Shown piece by piece: positions 1 to 8,922 of a stretch of DNA of 64,000 bases. Where the stretch lies: positions 1,245,001 through 1,309,000 of the forward strand of contig NZ_JAQFIL010000001.1 of the NCBI RefSeq assembly GCF_029504655.1. The letters run 5' to 3'. Every line of letters starts with the position of its first letter. Positions within the stretch are counted from its first letter, which is position 1. A program made the position numbers and the translations under genes. This stretch comes from Catalinimonas alkaloidigena (GTDB lineage Bacteria; Bacteroidota; Bacteroidia; Cytophagales; Cyclobacteriaceae). The notes beneath the pieces are model-generated. The model saw only the letters and a list, made by a program, of their open reading frames with translations, was not told the origin of the DNA and did not search any database.

Positions 1-2
1 GG

Positions 3-485
3 ATGAGTAAAAGAAAAAAGCATATGTGCTTTGATGAGTGGATAGATTTTGGTAGTGGCCGCATTGAGAAGAGAGTCTGTTATGTGGAAACCCAGCTTGC
101 ATTACTAGATGATTTATCAGAATGGAAACATTTAAAGTCAATCATAATGGTGGAAGCAAACCGGGAAAAGGGTGGAAAAATTACCTATGAAAACCGCTTC
201 TATTTAAGCAGTTTAGAGGTTACTGCTAAAGAGTTTAATAAACTCATTAGAAATCATTGGAGCATTGAAAATCATCTGCATTGGAAACTTGATGTTGTAT
301 TCCGAGAAGATATGAGTAGAACTAAAACAGGCAATGCTGCTGAGAATATGACAACCGCTCGGAAGTTAGCTCTGCAACTGCTCAATCAAGTTCAAGATAA
401 GGAAAGCGTGAAGAACAGAAGAAAGACAGCAGGTTGGGATGATAATTATCTGCTAAACATTCTTAAAAACTTGACTAAAAATTAA
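3..485 (+). CDS. ISAs1-family transposase, C-terminal part (cut by window edge)
   Basis: The 160 residues match the C-terminal part of ISAs1-type DDE transposases. The family signature is visible at about residues 82-125: NHWSIENHLHWKLDVVF, followed by ED, SRTKTGNAAEN and a leucine-rich helix, then AGWDDNYLLNIL at the end. Complete members are about 370 residues, so roughly the first 200, carrying the first catalytic aspartates, would lie left of the window. The Met at base 3 is only the first ATG in an open frame and is probably not the real start. Downstream no convincing terminal inverted repeat was found, so the right end of the element cannot be placed. Whether the element is intact cannot be judged from here. 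Confidence 0.85.
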   Translation: MSKRKKHMCFDEWIDFGSGRIEKRVCYVETQLALLDDLSEWKHLKSIIMVEANREKGGKITYENRFYLSSLEVTAKEFNKLIRNHWSIENHLHWKLDVVFREDMSRTKTGNAAENMTTARKLALQLLNQVQDKESVKNRRKTAGWDDNYLLNILKNLTKN

Positions 486-908
486 ATGCGTTTAACCTGT
501 TCATCTTTGACTACCAAATATTTTTTCAAATATTTATTTTTCATTTTTTCTATCTGCAAAGGATAGCAAATTTTTTTGGCAAGTATTCTACTTATATAAC
601 CCAAATCGAATTTGGATAAGCCATATAGGGGTTATTTCTAATACAATCTTCAATATAGGTTTAATTTATATACTTTTTAAATATAATGTATGAAAAAAAT
701 GGGGAGTTACCCGATTGGTTATAATCATTTACAAAGGTTTGTACACATTTTTATTGCTTTTTGCTCTACAGCGGAAGGTTTTGCTAATCATCTTATTGAG
801 CTGGCATACAAAAAGCCTGAAAATGCCTAAGCTAATGCCCTGCATACTCCCAAAAATTGTAAAATTCTCATGACTTAGGGGCTAACATATCCCGAAAAAC
901 CGTTTTTC
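486..908. other. AT-rich non-coding stretch next to the transposase
   Basis: No convincing gene is seen. It contains nested inverted repeats: CCAAAT at 601-606 with ATTTGG at 610-615 (3-base loop), enclosed by ATAACCC at 596-602 and GGGTTAT at 629-635. A 46-codon open frame at 690-830 (begins MKKMGSYPIGYNH) has no recognisable relatives and may be chance or a gene remnant. Just before the pseudogene is GAAAAACCGTTTTTC at 894-908, whose reverse complement recurs with one end mismatch at 978-992. Confidence 0.5.
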
Positions 909-1121
909 ATGACCATTTCCCAGCTAAATGGTGACGAAATGACATAAAACGTGAGTGTTTACCTACTGAGCAGTGACGAAAAACGGTTTTTTGCCACCCT
1001 TTCGCAAGGTAGCAGTGTGCAAGGTGTAAGTTTTGTGACTATGGACTTAGTGAGCAGTAATGTCGGTGTAATTTTTCAGACTGATACAAACCTCCCCATA
1101 AAGGTGAAAATGACAGTGTGA
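909..1121 (+). pseudogene. Possible decayed small gene with an in-frame stop
   Basis: Reading from ATG at 909 gives MTISQLNGDEMT, then TAA at 945-947, and then in the same frame 57 further codons (NVSVYLLSSDEKRFFATLSQ and onward, ending KVKMTV) before TGA at 1119-1121. The part after the stop looks protein-like, with alternating hydrophobic residues and no further stops. The simplest reading is a 71-codon gene inactivated by one nonsense change. An alternative is a 56-residue gene starting at GTG 951. The family is not recognised. It sits between the transposase and an uncharacterised 216-residue gene, consistent with decay around an insertion sequence. Confidence 0.4.
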
Positions 1122-1298
1122 CAGAAAAATAGTCTGAAAACAGGCTTTATTGCATTTTTTGCCTAAAAATTACGGGGTAATGGCATTATTCATTTGCCTA
1201 AGTATATGATACACAATCATGCTTACTTGCGGGGCTGTAATTTTATAGCTACAGCACTATTAGTAGAGCAACATTATTCTTCATTTAAATTACGCATC

Positions 1299-1949
1299 AT
1301 GCCAAGTCTTTCTATATCCAAGCAACTTACTACTGCCCAGTCGGCGATCTATAACGCGATGGAACTACCCGGCATACAGGAAAAACTGAACAAATACGGT
1401 TTTAATGCCAAGCGTATGCAGGAAGGCAATGCGCTGGTGACCCATGCGGTTCTGCTCCATAATGCCAAACATGATATTTATGGTGAAAAGCAGGAAGTAG
1501 CCAGCCAGCTGAATGCCCAGGAAAAAGAAACGCGCCAATTGTTTAGAAAACATATAGATACGGTCAGACTTGCTTTCCGTGAGGATGAGGTAACGCTGGC
1601 AAAGTTTCGCGTAGAGCGTATTGCTAGCAGAAAAGACGCATGGCAGCTACAGGCCAGCTATTTCTATAGCAAGGCTATCCTCCATGCGAATGTATTGGCA
1701 GGTTATCAACTATCACAGGAAGAACTGGCACAAAACCAGGCCAGTGTAGAGGCCCTTATTGCCATACGCAATCGTCGTTTGCAGAAAAAAGGGGAAGCCG
1801 AAGAGGCCACATTACAGCGAAATAATGTGATGAAGGAGTTGAATGCATGGATGAAAGAATTCCGTACCATTGCACGCCTTGCTCTGAAAGATAGCCCCCA
1901 GTTGCTGGAGGCATTGGGCATGAAAGTACCGAGTAAGAAGGTGTTTTAG
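1299..1949 (+). CDS. Conserved hypothetical protein, all-helical, 216 residues
   Basis: Function unknown. The frame is open from an ATG at 1194, but the 35 extra residues it would add are unlike the rest, so the ATG at 1299 (MPSLSISKQLTTAQSAIYNA) is preferred. The protein has two halves of similar helical character. Charged, alanine-rich helices run through residues 50-110, followed by a segment from about 115 to 216 ending LLEALGMKVPSKKVF. No signal peptide, membrane segment or catalytic motif is visible. I recall proteins of this general look as uncharacterised families in Cytophagales, but cannot confirm a match. Its neighbours are a transposase fragment and a decayed small frame, so there is no functional context. 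Confidence 0.7.
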   Translation: MPSLSISKQLTTAQSAIYNAMELPGIQEKLNKYGFNAKRMQEGNALVTHAVLLHNAKHDIYGEKQEVASQLNAQEKETRQLFRKHIDTVRLAFREDEVTLAKFRVERIASRKDAWQLQASYFYSKAILHANVLAGYQLSQEELAQNQASVEALIAIRNRRLQKKGEAEEATLQRNNVMKELNAWMKEFRTIARLALKDSPQLLEALGMKVPSKKVF

Positions 1950-1971
1950 GGAAGACCGAAGTCGGTAGATA

Positions 1972-2020
1972 GGAGACCGAAGTTTAACTTCCGTCCCGGA
2001 GGGGCACCACTTCGGACTCC
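1972..2020. repeat. Inverted repeat between convergent genes
   Basis: GGAGACCGAAGT at 1972-1983 pairs with ACTTCGGACTCC at 2009-2020 with one mismatch. Inside is a smaller dyad, GAAGT-TTA-ACTTC, and another GACCGAAGT lies just upstream near 1954. The position, between two convergent stop codons, suits a bidirectional terminator, but no clear T-run follows. A short dispersed repeat is an alternative. Confidence 0.4.
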
Positions 2021-2042
2021 TGACTTATACGTTTTCAAAGTC

Positions 2043-3251
2043 TCACTTACTCTCCTTAATTGCTTCCAGCATTACGTCCACTACCGTATTCAGTTCATCC
2101 AGGCTGATGACCAATGGAGGCACGAGTCTAATGATATTATCTCCGATAGCATTAGCAATCACGCCTTTCTCCATCATTTTCATGACAATAGGGCGGGAAG
2201 GGATATTAAGTTCAATACCAATCATCAGCCCTTTGCCCCGAACGTCCTGGATGGCAGTTTCCTGATGAGCCTCTTTGCGGACACGCTCCATGATTTTATT
2301 TCCGTTTTCCAGCGCTTTTTCCATCAGGCCTTCCTCTTCTATTGCTTCAATAGTAGCCAGGGCAGCCGCACAGCCTAAGGGATTACCGCCGAAAGTAGTG
2401 CCATGATCTCCATAGGTTAGCGCATTTGCTACATGCTCACGGGCAAGAGAAGCGCCAATAGGAAAACCTCCTCCTAATGATTTAGCCAAAGACATGATAT
2501 CCGGCATCACGCCATAGCCCTGAAAAGCGAAGAAATCACCGGTACGGGCCATGCCGCACTGTATCTCATCAAAGATCAATGCCATTTTGTGCTTATCGCA
2601 TAGCTCACGGAGTCCTTGAAGAAATGAAGCATCCGCAGGGTGAATACCACCTTCCCCCTGTATAGGCTCAACCATAATCGCTGCTGTCATGTCAGAAACA
2701 GCTGCTTTTACTGCATCCAGGTCATTGAACTCAATAAGTTGAAAACCTGAAGGTATAGGGGCAAAGCCTTTCTGATATTTAGGTCTGCCGGCTGCAATGG
2801 TCGCTAATGTACGGCCATGAAAACAGCCGTCCATCGTAATGATCTCTCCACCGCGCCCATTCATATGACCATATTTACGTGCCATTTTGATGGCAAGCTC
2901 ATTGGACTCAGCACCTGAGTTAGTAAAGAATACCCTGTCCATACCGGACACTTCTACCAGCTTTTTGGCCAGGTTCATTTGCGGCTCGCTGATAAAGAGA
3001 TTGGAGATATGTATCAGTTTAGCTGCCTGATCCTGTATTGCCTGGACTACCTTAGGGTGGCAGTGTCCTACACCATTTACCGCGATGCCCGCCAAAGCAT
3101 CAATGTATTCCTTTCCGTCAGCATCCCACACTTTAGCCCCCTTGCCATGAGAGAGTGTCAGCGGGTATCTCTTAAAGACTTTGAGGTGATAGGCATCATC
3201 AATTTCTTTGAGATTGGTAGCAGTATGAATATCTTCCTGAGAGGATTGCAT
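2043..3251 (-). CDS. argD: Class III aminotransferase, acetylornithine aminotransferase-like
   Basis: A PLP-dependent fold-type I aminotransferase that probably makes N-acetylornithine from the semialdehyde in arginine synthesis, or handles a related omega-amino acid. Of 402 residues, the family landmarks are NSGAESNELAIKMAR (111-125) for phosphate binding, CFHGRT (143-148), the cofactor aspartate in IFDEIQCGMARTG (226-238), and the Schiff-base lysine K257 in SLAKSLGGGFPIGA. Length is normal for ArgD. No other arginine genes lie nearby, so assignment to arginine rather than another class III substrate rests on similarity only. The gene is convergent with the preceding 216-residue gene and transcribed alone or together with pdxH, which lies upstream after a gap of about 50 bases. 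Confidence 0.85.
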   Translation of the reverse strand: MQSSQEDIHTATNLKEIDDAYHLKVFKRYPLTLSHGKGAKVWDADGKEYIDALAGIAVNGVGHCHPKVVQAIQDQAAKLIHISNLFISEPQMNLAKKLVEVSGMDRVFFTNSGAESNELAIKMARKYGHMNGRGGEIITMDGCFHGRTLATIAAGRPKYQKGFAPIPSGFQLIEFNDLDAVKAAVSDMTAAIMVEPIQGEGGIHPADASFLQGLRELCDKHKMALIFDEIQCGMARTGDFFAFQGYGVMPDIMSLAKSLGGGFPIGASLAREHVANALTYGDHGTTFGGNPLGCAAALATIEAIEEEGLMEKALENGNKIMERVRKEAHQETAIQDVRGKGLMIGIELNIPSRPIVMKMMEKGVIANAIGDNIIRLVPPLVISLDELNTVVDVMLEAIKESK

Positions 3252-3303
3252 AAGTTTTAAAAATTTACGAGATAAAATAAATGCGAATTTACCAATAATA
3301 TCG

Positions 3304-3945
3304 TCAAGGTGCTAGTCTTTCTATTGTCCAGCCCTTTTCTGAGCGAGTGTAGAGAATTCTGTCGTGGAGTCGGCTCGGCCTGCCTTGCCAGAATTCAATA
3401 CTACTAGGGTAAACTGCGAAGCCTCCCCAATGTTCGGGATAGGGGACTTCCTGTCCCTCAAACTTTTCTTCAAGCTCCTTCAGGCGATCCTCCAGAAATT
3501 TACGCTCAGGAATAACATCGCTCTGAGGCGACACCCAGGCTCCGATCTGGCTGGCTCGGGGGCGGCTATGAAAATAACTGGCAGAACGCTCAGCTGATAC
3601 TTTTTTTACTTCACCTTCTATTCTGACTTGCCTTTCCAGTTCTACCCAAAAAAAAGTAAGCGCTGCCCAGCCACTATTTGTAAGCTCTTTCCCTTTTCTA
3701 CTTTGATAGTTGGTAAAAAAAACGAATGATTCATTTTCTATGCCTTTCAATAATACTATCCTGCCGGCGGGTTTACCTTCTGAAGTAGTGGTAGAAAGAT
3801 GCATGGCATTGGGTTCGGGAAGCTGAGCCTGAGTAGCCTCATCAAACCACTTTTCAAACTGGAGGATAGGACTACGTAATACATCATCTGCGTCTAATGA
3901 CTGTTGGGAATAATCCTTGCGCATATCTGCGATAGACATACTCAT
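3304..3945 (-). CDS. pdxH: Pyridoxamine 5'-phosphate oxidase
   Basis: An FMN-dependent cytoplasmic enzyme that oxidises pyridoxamine or pyridoxine 5'-phosphate to PLP, the last step of vitamin B6 salvage. The 213-residue length is typical. Visible family landmarks are [21 protein letters not shown] (around 47-67) for FMN contacts, [13 protein letters not shown] (76-88), the [20 protein letters not shown] stretch (around 122-141), and the C-terminal [13 protein letters not shown] motif (180-192). It sits just upstream of, and on the same strand as, a PLP-dependent aminotransferase. That is a plausible functional pairing, but the gap is too loose to prove an operon. Confidence 0.96.
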   Translation of the reverse strand: MSMSIADMRKDYSQQSLDADDVLRSPILQFEKWFDEATQAQLPEPNAMHLSTTTSEGKPAGRIVLLKGIENESFVFFTNYQSRKGKELTNSGWAALTFFWVELERQVRIEGEVKKVSAERSASYFHSRPRASQIGAWVSPQSDVIPERKFLEDRLKELEEKFEGQEVPYPEHWGGFAVYPSSIEFWQGRPSRLHDRILYTRSEKGWTIERLAP

Positions 3946-4000
3946 AAGCTTGTAAAATAGATATGATCAGCTATGCTGATAGTGAAAAAATTAGTAACTG

Positions 4001-5611
4001 TCAAAAGGGGGCACCCTCATCCGGATCCTCATCCTGCCTGTCCGCATCACTGGACTGCTGATTAAAGCGGTTATTCGCTTTGCTGGCAAAAGTCATGATG
4101 TTAGGATCATTAAATGATTCGGATGAGCCGGCACTCATTAAGGTATTTCCATAGGGGTTACCATCAAAGGAAGAATCGTCAAGGTCAGTAAATTTGGTGT
4201 ATTTGCCGATAAACTTGAGTCTCACTGTATCCAACGCCCCGTTACGGTGCTTAGCAATGATCACCTCACCGGTACCCTGTACAGGGTGATTGTCTTCATC
4301 TTCGGTAATACCATAATACTCAGGACGATAGAGAAACATCACCATATCGGCATCCTGCTCAATAGAACCGGATTCCCTAAGGTCAGAAAGCTGAGGGCGT
4401 TTATCACCCCCTCTGGTTTCCACCGCACGGCTTAGCTGAGAAAGAGCGAGTACGGGTACATCCAGTTCCTTGGCGATGTTTTTCATGGCCCGGGAGATAG
4501 ATGCAATTTCCTGCTCACGGTTACCCTGGTTGCTTTTAGTGCTATCGCCCGACATCAACTGAAGGTAATCCACGATGATGAGCTCAATATTGTGCTGCGC
4601 TTTGAGGCGGCGACATTTGGAACGCAGTTCCCGAATTGATAACGCAGGTGTATCGTCAATAAAAATAGGAGCTTCGGTCAGGTCAGCCGTTTTGTGGTAT
4701 AGCTGTTCCCATTCAAAATCTGCCAGGTTTCCCTTTTTTATTTTCTCACTTTCCAGTTGTGCTTCAGCAGAGATAAGACGATTGACAAGCTGTACGGAAG
4801 ACATCTCCAGAGAGAAGATGGCTACCGCATGTCCAAAGTCTACCGCTGCGTTTCGAAGGGCAGAGAGTACAAAGGCGGTTTTACCCATACCCGGCCTGGC
4901 TGCAATAATAACCAGGTCAGATTTTTGCCAGCCAGACGTTACCCTGTCCAGTGCGGTGAAGCCGGTAGGCACTCCCGTCAGTCCGTCTTTGCGATGCTTC
5001 TTAGCCTCCAGTTCGTTAATCGCATCCCGCATGATAGAGCGCATATCCGCGTAGTTTTTCCGGATGTTGGACTCAGACACGCTGAATATTCTTTGCTCTA
5101 CCTTATCCAGTAAATTGAAAGTATCGGTAGTATCTTCGTAGGCTTCATGTTCAATTTCGGAAGCTATGGTGATCAGCTCTCTTTTGATTGCCATCTCGGA
5201 TACGATGCGGGCATGAAACTCCACATTGGCAGCAGAGTTTACTTTTTGTGTGAGCCCACTAACATAGAATGCTCCACCCGCGAACTCCAGCGTACCTATC
5301 TTCCTCAGCTGATTAGTGACTGTAAGAATATCAATAGGCTCCGAATTATCAAAAAGCTGAAGGATCGCCTTATAGATTTCTTTATGACTGTCTTTGTAAA
5401 AACTATCTATCTGCAGGATATCGATCACGGTGGTGAGGGCTTCTTTCTCAAGCATTAATGCTCCAAGTACTGCTTCTTCCAGATCAGTCGCCTGAGGAGG
5501 GAGTTTCCCCATCGTATTATTAACCCCAGCCTTATTGAGAATGCCATCAATCCTGTTTCTCCGGTTTCTCTGGTTGGTCGCTCTACTACTTCCTGGATTT
5601 TCGCTGCTCAT
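4001..5611 (-). CDS. dnaB: Replicative DNA helicase DnaB
   Basis: The hexameric 5'-3' helicase that unwinds the replication fork. Residues about 36-140 form the N-terminal domain (PPQATDLEEAVLGALM). The RecA-like domain starts near 210, with Walker A ARPGMGKT at 238-245, SLEMS near 267, and Walker B IIVDYLQLM at 345-353, followed by the QLSRAVETRGGDKRPQLSDLRESG region. No intein is present. The 536-residue length is slightly long because of a basic N-terminal lead (residues 1-30, NQRNRRNR) and a polar, acidic C-terminal tail ending DEDPDEGAPF. Both look disordered, and similar tails are common in Bacteroidetes DnaB. The gene stands alone, 55 bases from pdxH. Confidence 0.97.
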   Translation of the reverse strand: MSSENPGSSRATNQRNRRNRIDGILNKAGVNNTMGKLPPQATDLEEAVLGALMLEKEALTTVIDILQIDSFYKDSHKEIYKAILQLFDNSEPIDILTVTNQLRKIGTLEFAGGAFYVSGLTQKVNSAANVEFHARIVSEMAIKRELITIASEIEHEAYEDTTDTFNLLDKVEQRIFSVSESNIRKNYADMRSIMRDAINELEAKKHRKDGLTGVPTGFTALDRVTSGWQKSDLVIIAARPGMGKTAFVLSALRNAAVDFGHAVAIFSLEMSSVQLVNRLISAEAQLESEKIKKGNLADFEWEQLYHKTADLTEAPIFIDDTPALSIRELRSKCRRLKAQHNIELIIVDYLQLMSGDSTKSNQGNREQEIASISRAMKNIAKELDVPVLALSQLSRAVETRGGDKRPQLSDLRESGSIEQDADMVMFLYRPEYYGITEDEDNHPVQGTGEVIIAKHRNGALDTVRLKFIGKYTKFTDLDDSSFDGNPYGNTLMSAGSSESFNDPNIMTFASKANNRFNQQSSDADRQDEDPDEGAPF

Positions 5612-5900
5612 AGCTTTGGTTAAAGTTGATTCGGTACACTTTAAGTGTGAAGTGATTTTTAATTTACAAAATTTTATGCCTTACTCACAACGCTTTGCCA
5701 GCGCTTCCTATGATTTATTATCTAACTCACTGACAATCATAAAGTAAGAATTTTACTATGCGTTTTGCTATCATTTCCTATCAAAAAAAGGGAGGCAATA
5801 TTAAGTAAATTTCTTTACAGAAGTAAGGAGATGGAACGAAGTTTTAGCAGAAATTTTACGAAAAAAAATAAACCCTTTTTACAAAAAATCGGACCGGTTT

Positions 5901-6254
5901 TTAGTCTGAAAACTGAGGGTCATCAGGGGTTTCTTTAGCTTTCAGATAATCATCAAGATTGGTCTGTCTCCAGAATGGTACTCTGATCAAGCTGGCTGCT
6001 TTGGCAATAACATGGGAAGAAATAGGGGAGCTAAGTACCACAAAAACCGATATGGAAATAGTTTTAATAATGGTTTCAATCGTATTGAAGTAAATGCCTA
6101 CTCCTGTCAGGAGTAGTCCTAAGCCGATTGTAGAAGCCTTGGTCACTACCGACATACGGATGTAAAAGTCAGGAAAGCGAATAATCCCAATAGAGGCAAT
6201 CATCATAAATGCTACGCCTGAGAGGATAAATATGGCAGCTAGTATTTCAGTCAT
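5901..6254 (-). CDS. mrpG: Mrp cation/proton antiporter subunit G
   Basis: The last gene of the mrp operon. The 117-residue protein has three hydrophobic segments. The MrpG/MnhG signature is seen in GVAFMMIASIGIIRFPDFYIRMSVVTKASTIG (roughly 13-44) and in the stretch ending SSPISSHVIAKAA. MrpG is a small membrane subunit required for assembly of the Mrp complex, which expels Na+ in exchange for H+. It overlaps mrpF by 4 bases (start codon over stop), indicating translational coupling. Confidence 0.93.
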   Translation of the reverse strand: MTEILAAIFILSGVAFMMIASIGIIRFPDFYIRMSVVTKASTIGLGLLLTGVGIYFNTIETIIKTISISVFVVLSSPISSHVIAKAASLIRVPFWRQTNLDDYLKAKETPDDPQFSD

Positions 6255-6514
6255 GATTCACTTTGGTTAATGAGGTAATAAGCAAAAGCTAAGGTGCCCA
6301 AAAAAGCGATTAGCGACAAAATAACCGCGGCATCTATCAGCAGTGTATCTTTGCTGATCGCAGCGTACAAAGCGATTATTCCAATGAGGTTAAAAGACAT
6401 CAGGTCCAGGGCGGTAAGCCGGTCTACGATGCTTGGTCCTTTCACAAAACGTATGGCGACTAAGACTACTCCAAAAGTCATAAAAATGATGCTGATGATG
6501 AATACTGTTTCCAT
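6251..6514 (-). CDS. mrpF: Mrp cation/proton antiporter subunit F
   Basis: An 87-residue protein with three membrane helices. The family motif is KGPSIVDRLTALDLMSFNLIG (about residues 25-45), followed by the conserved acidic position in DTLLIDAAVILSLIAFLGTLAFAYYL. It is a small Mrp membrane subunit. It follows mrpE after 6 bases and overlaps mrpG by 4 bases. Confidence 0.93.
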   Translation of the reverse strand: METVFIISIIFMTFGVVLVAIRFVKGPSIVDRLTALDLMSFNLIGIIALYAAISKDTLLIDAAVILSLIAFLGTLAFAYYLINQSES

Positions 6515-6520
6515 AATGTG

Positions 6521-7015
6521 TTATTTTATTCTGGTAGCCAGCAATTTTTTTTCAAAGCCCTGTTTAATATTCCGGCGAAAAGTCTCCAGATCTCCTTCCG
6601 TATAAAGCGTATGTACATACAAATGCCGGTGGTCTTCGGCCACGTCAATGCTCAATGTGCCCGGAGTAAGGGTAATCATATTGGCCAGTATCATAATTTC
6701 CAGCTCAGTGTCTATTGCCAGGGGTACGGATATAACAGCAGGCTTAAGGTTGTTTCTAGGAGTGAGTACCTCGTAACTGACGCGTAAGTTTGCTACGATC
6801 AACTCTTTTATGAAGAAAATCGTCAGGTTGATAATGCTGGAAAACTGGCTGAAGCGATCACGACTGTAGAGTGCTGAGAGTAGCCATAAAATCAAAATGC
6901 ACAGCAGAAAAGCTATTAAGGTAAGTAAGCCGGATACGTACAAAACCTCAATATTATTTCTGAGCGTGATAGTCGCAAAGATGGCAACGAAAAAATTAAT
7001 AATGTAGAACCACAT
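6521..7015 (-). CDS. mrpE: Mrp cation/proton antiporter subunit E
   Basis: A 164-residue membrane subunit with two or three N-terminal helices (residues 1-50) and a cytoplasmic C-terminal part. Family landmarks are FFIKELIVANLRVSYEVLTP (about 67-86) and ILANMITLTPGTLSIDVAEDHRHLYVH (about 110-136). Its gene starts 34 bases after mrpD, the largest gap in the operon; the other junctions overlap or nearly touch. No promoter-like sequence is obvious in that gap, so continuous transcription is the simpler view. Confidence 0.93.
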   Translation of the reverse strand: MWFYIINFFVAIFATITLRNNIEVLYVSGLLTLIAFLLCILILWLLSALYSRDRFSQFSSIINLTIFFIKELIVANLRVSYEVLTPRNNLKPAVISVPLAIDTELEIMILANMITLTPGTLSIDVAEDHRHLYVHTLYTEGDLETFRRNIKQGFEKKLLATRIK

Positions 7016-7049
7016 ACTTTTAAAATCTTGTGACCTGTATTCTTCAATG

Positions 7050-8570
7050 TTATTTTCCTAAAACATTTTCAATGTACTCCTGGCGATTTAGCAGTTGCTC
7101 AGCAGCAGTCTCTGACCAATACACAAATGGCTGAGCATAAAAGCTCATCACCAATATGATAAACATCAACAAAATTACCGTAGTGTACATCCCTTTGTGC
7201 CGTCCCACAAAATAGCGCTCCTTTTCTTCGTTTTTTTGTTCTGCCTTCTCTTCAGGTTTTTCTTTTAAAAATACCTGGAGCCAAACCCTGCTGATGACAT
7301 ACAGGGTGAGTAAGCCGGTAAGCAATGATACCGCTACAATGATATAGTCACCCCTGATAAGTCCTGCCTGCGCAAGGGCATATTTCCCCCAAAAACCACT
7401 CAGAGGAGGTATACCCGAAAGCGACATGGCAGAAATGAAGAAGCAGGTAGATAATAGTGGCAGTCTTTTATATATGCCTCCCGCACGGTCTAAGGCAAAT
7501 GTGTCACTGCATTGACCGACCAGCCCTCCGATAAAGAATAAATTAGACTTAACTACGATGCTGTGCAAAATGTAAAATATAGCTCCCGTAAGTGCGGCAG
7601 TAGTGCCTATACCCAGGCCCATTACCATATACCCCATATGGCTGATGATAAGGTAAGAAAGTACTTTGCGATAATCTTTCTGAGCAATTGCTCCCATAAT
7701 GCCGGTCAGCATCGTAAGTCCGGCCAGTACTAATATCAACTGACGTAGTGATGGGTTATCGGAAGGAAAAATAAAAATGGCAGTACGGAAAAGCGCATAG
7801 ATACCCACCTTGGTCAGCAGACCGGCAATGATCGCCGAGATCGCGATAGGCGGTGTATGATAAGAGGCAGGTAGCCAGAAAAAAAGTGGGAATAAAGCCG
7901 CTTTAATGCCAAAACTGGTTATAAAGAAAAGCAGACCCACGTGCAGGAGGGGCGAAGCTTCTTCAGCATGTAATTGTACTGAAAGCTGTGCCATATTGGT
8001 ACTACCCGTAATGCCGTATACAATGCCAATTCCCGCCAGAAAGAGGGCAGAAGCAACAAAATTTATCGTTACGTATTTTACCGCTCCTTCCAGTTGCCCT
8101 TTTTCTCCTCCCAGTGTAAGCAATACAAAGGAGGCGATCAGCATTACCTCAAACCAGACGTAAAGGTTGAAAATATCGCCCGTAATCAGCGCTCCGTGTA
8201 TGCCGAAGAGCATCAGAAGCAAAGCAGGATAAAACCCAAAAGCTTTACGCTCATAGGTGACACTGGTATGTGAGAGGGAGAAAAAATGGATGACTACGCC
8301 TAAAATCGCACTGGCGCTAAGCATGAGTGCACTTAGCATATCCACGATCAAAGTAATACCGAAAGGAGCTTTCCAGTTGCCTGCCTGTATAGTAAGCATG
8401 CCTTGTTCCTGAACCTGCTGGATAAGCACCAGGCTTCCGATAAGTGTGATGAGGGTAAAAATGAGATAAACAGTTTTCTGTACTTTAAGGTGTTTCCAGA
8501 AGAAAATACAAATTATCCCTCCAATGAAAGGAGAAAGCAGTGGAGTGAGTATCATCAATGATTCAGACAT
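7050..8570 (-). CDS. mrpD: Mrp cation/proton antiporter subunit D
   Basis: A proton-channel-like subunit homologous to complex I NuoM/NuoN. The 506-residue protein has about 14 membrane helices. The residues equivalent to the key proton-path glutamate and lysine of this family are seen at E141 (VWFEVMLIASFVLL) and K223 (SFGIKAALFPLFFWLP). The loop SYHTPPIAISAIIAGLLTKVG, with a second lysine, follows. A charged linker (KEKPEEKAEQKNEEKE) interrupts the C-terminal part, and similar soluble linkers vary between species. It overlaps mrpC by 8 bases. Confidence 0.96.
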   Translation of the reverse strand: MSESLMILTPLLSPFIGGIICIFFWKHLKVQKTVYLIFTLITLIGSLVLIQQVQEQGMLTIQAGNWKAPFGITLIVDMLSALMLSASAILGVVIHFFSLSHTSVTYERKAFGFYPALLLMLFGIHGALITGDIFNLYVWFEVMLIASFVLLTLGGEKGQLEGAVKYVTINFVASALFLAGIGIVYGITGSTNMAQLSVQLHAEEASPLLHVGLLFFITSFGIKAALFPLFFWLPASYHTPPIAISAIIAGLLTKVGIYALFRTAIFIFPSDNPSLRQLILVLAGLTMLTGIMGAIAQKDYRKVLSYLIISHMGYMVMGLGIGTTAALTGAIFYILHSIVVKSNLFFIGGLVGQCSDTFALDRAGGIYKRLPLLSTCFFISAMSLSGIPPLSGFWGKYALAQAGLIRGDYIIVAVSLLTGLLTLYVISRVWLQVFLKEKPEEKAEQKNEEKERYFVGRHKGMYTTVILLMFIILVMSFYAQPFVYWSETAAEQLLNRQEYIENVLGK

Positions 8571-8922
8571 TCTCCTCCTCTCTGTCTGTGGTTCTGAGTT
8601 GATCCAGGTCGCTGGTACCTGCTACATGATATACACGTTTGAGCAAAACAATGGCAAAAGCCTGAATGCCCAAGCCAATTACTATAGCAGTTAGGATAAG
8701 CGCCTGAGGCAAAGGATCGGCAAGCTCATCTACCGACGGCTTGCCATCGTGTACAAAGGCGGGCATAGCCCGAGTAATGCCTCCGGCGGTGAAAAGAAAA
8801 AAATTGCTGGCATGAGCAAACAGAATAATCCCAAGAACCAGCTTGATAAAGCTTCTCTGCATCAGCAGGTAAAGTCCTGCTGCGTAGATGATGCCTGTTA
8901 TGATTGCCATGAGAATTTCCAT
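8563..8922 (-). CDS. mrpC: Mrp cation/proton antiporter subunit C
   Basis: An NuoK-like subunit of 119 residues and three helices. The pattern GIIYAAGLYLLMQRSFIKLVLGIILFAHASNFFLF, running from about residue 10, and DPLPQALILTAIVIGLGIQAF (about 68-88) are characteristic of MrpC/MnhC. The C-terminal tail (TSDLDQLRTTDREEENV) is charged. It overlaps mrpB by one base and mrpD by eight, consistent with a single tightly coupled message. Confidence 0.95.
   Translation of the reverse strand: MEILMAIITGIIYAAGLYLLMQRSFIKLVLGIILFAHASNFFLFTAGGITRAMPAFVHDGKPSVDELADPLPQALILTAIVIGLGIQAFAIVLLKRVYHVAGTSDLDQLRTTDREEENV

Noticed and set aside
690..830. 46-codon frame as a gene
   Set aside because: No recognised family, no good promoter, flanked by stops; could be chance or remnant DNA.
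1194..1298. Upstream start of the 216-residue gene
   Set aside because: The 35 extra residues differ in character from the rest; ATG at 1299 is favoured, though not proven.
4575..5054. 159-codon open frame antisense to dnaB
   Set aside because: Lies wholly inside dnaB on the opposite strand, with serine- and cysteine-rich composition typical of a shadow frame and no recognisable domain.
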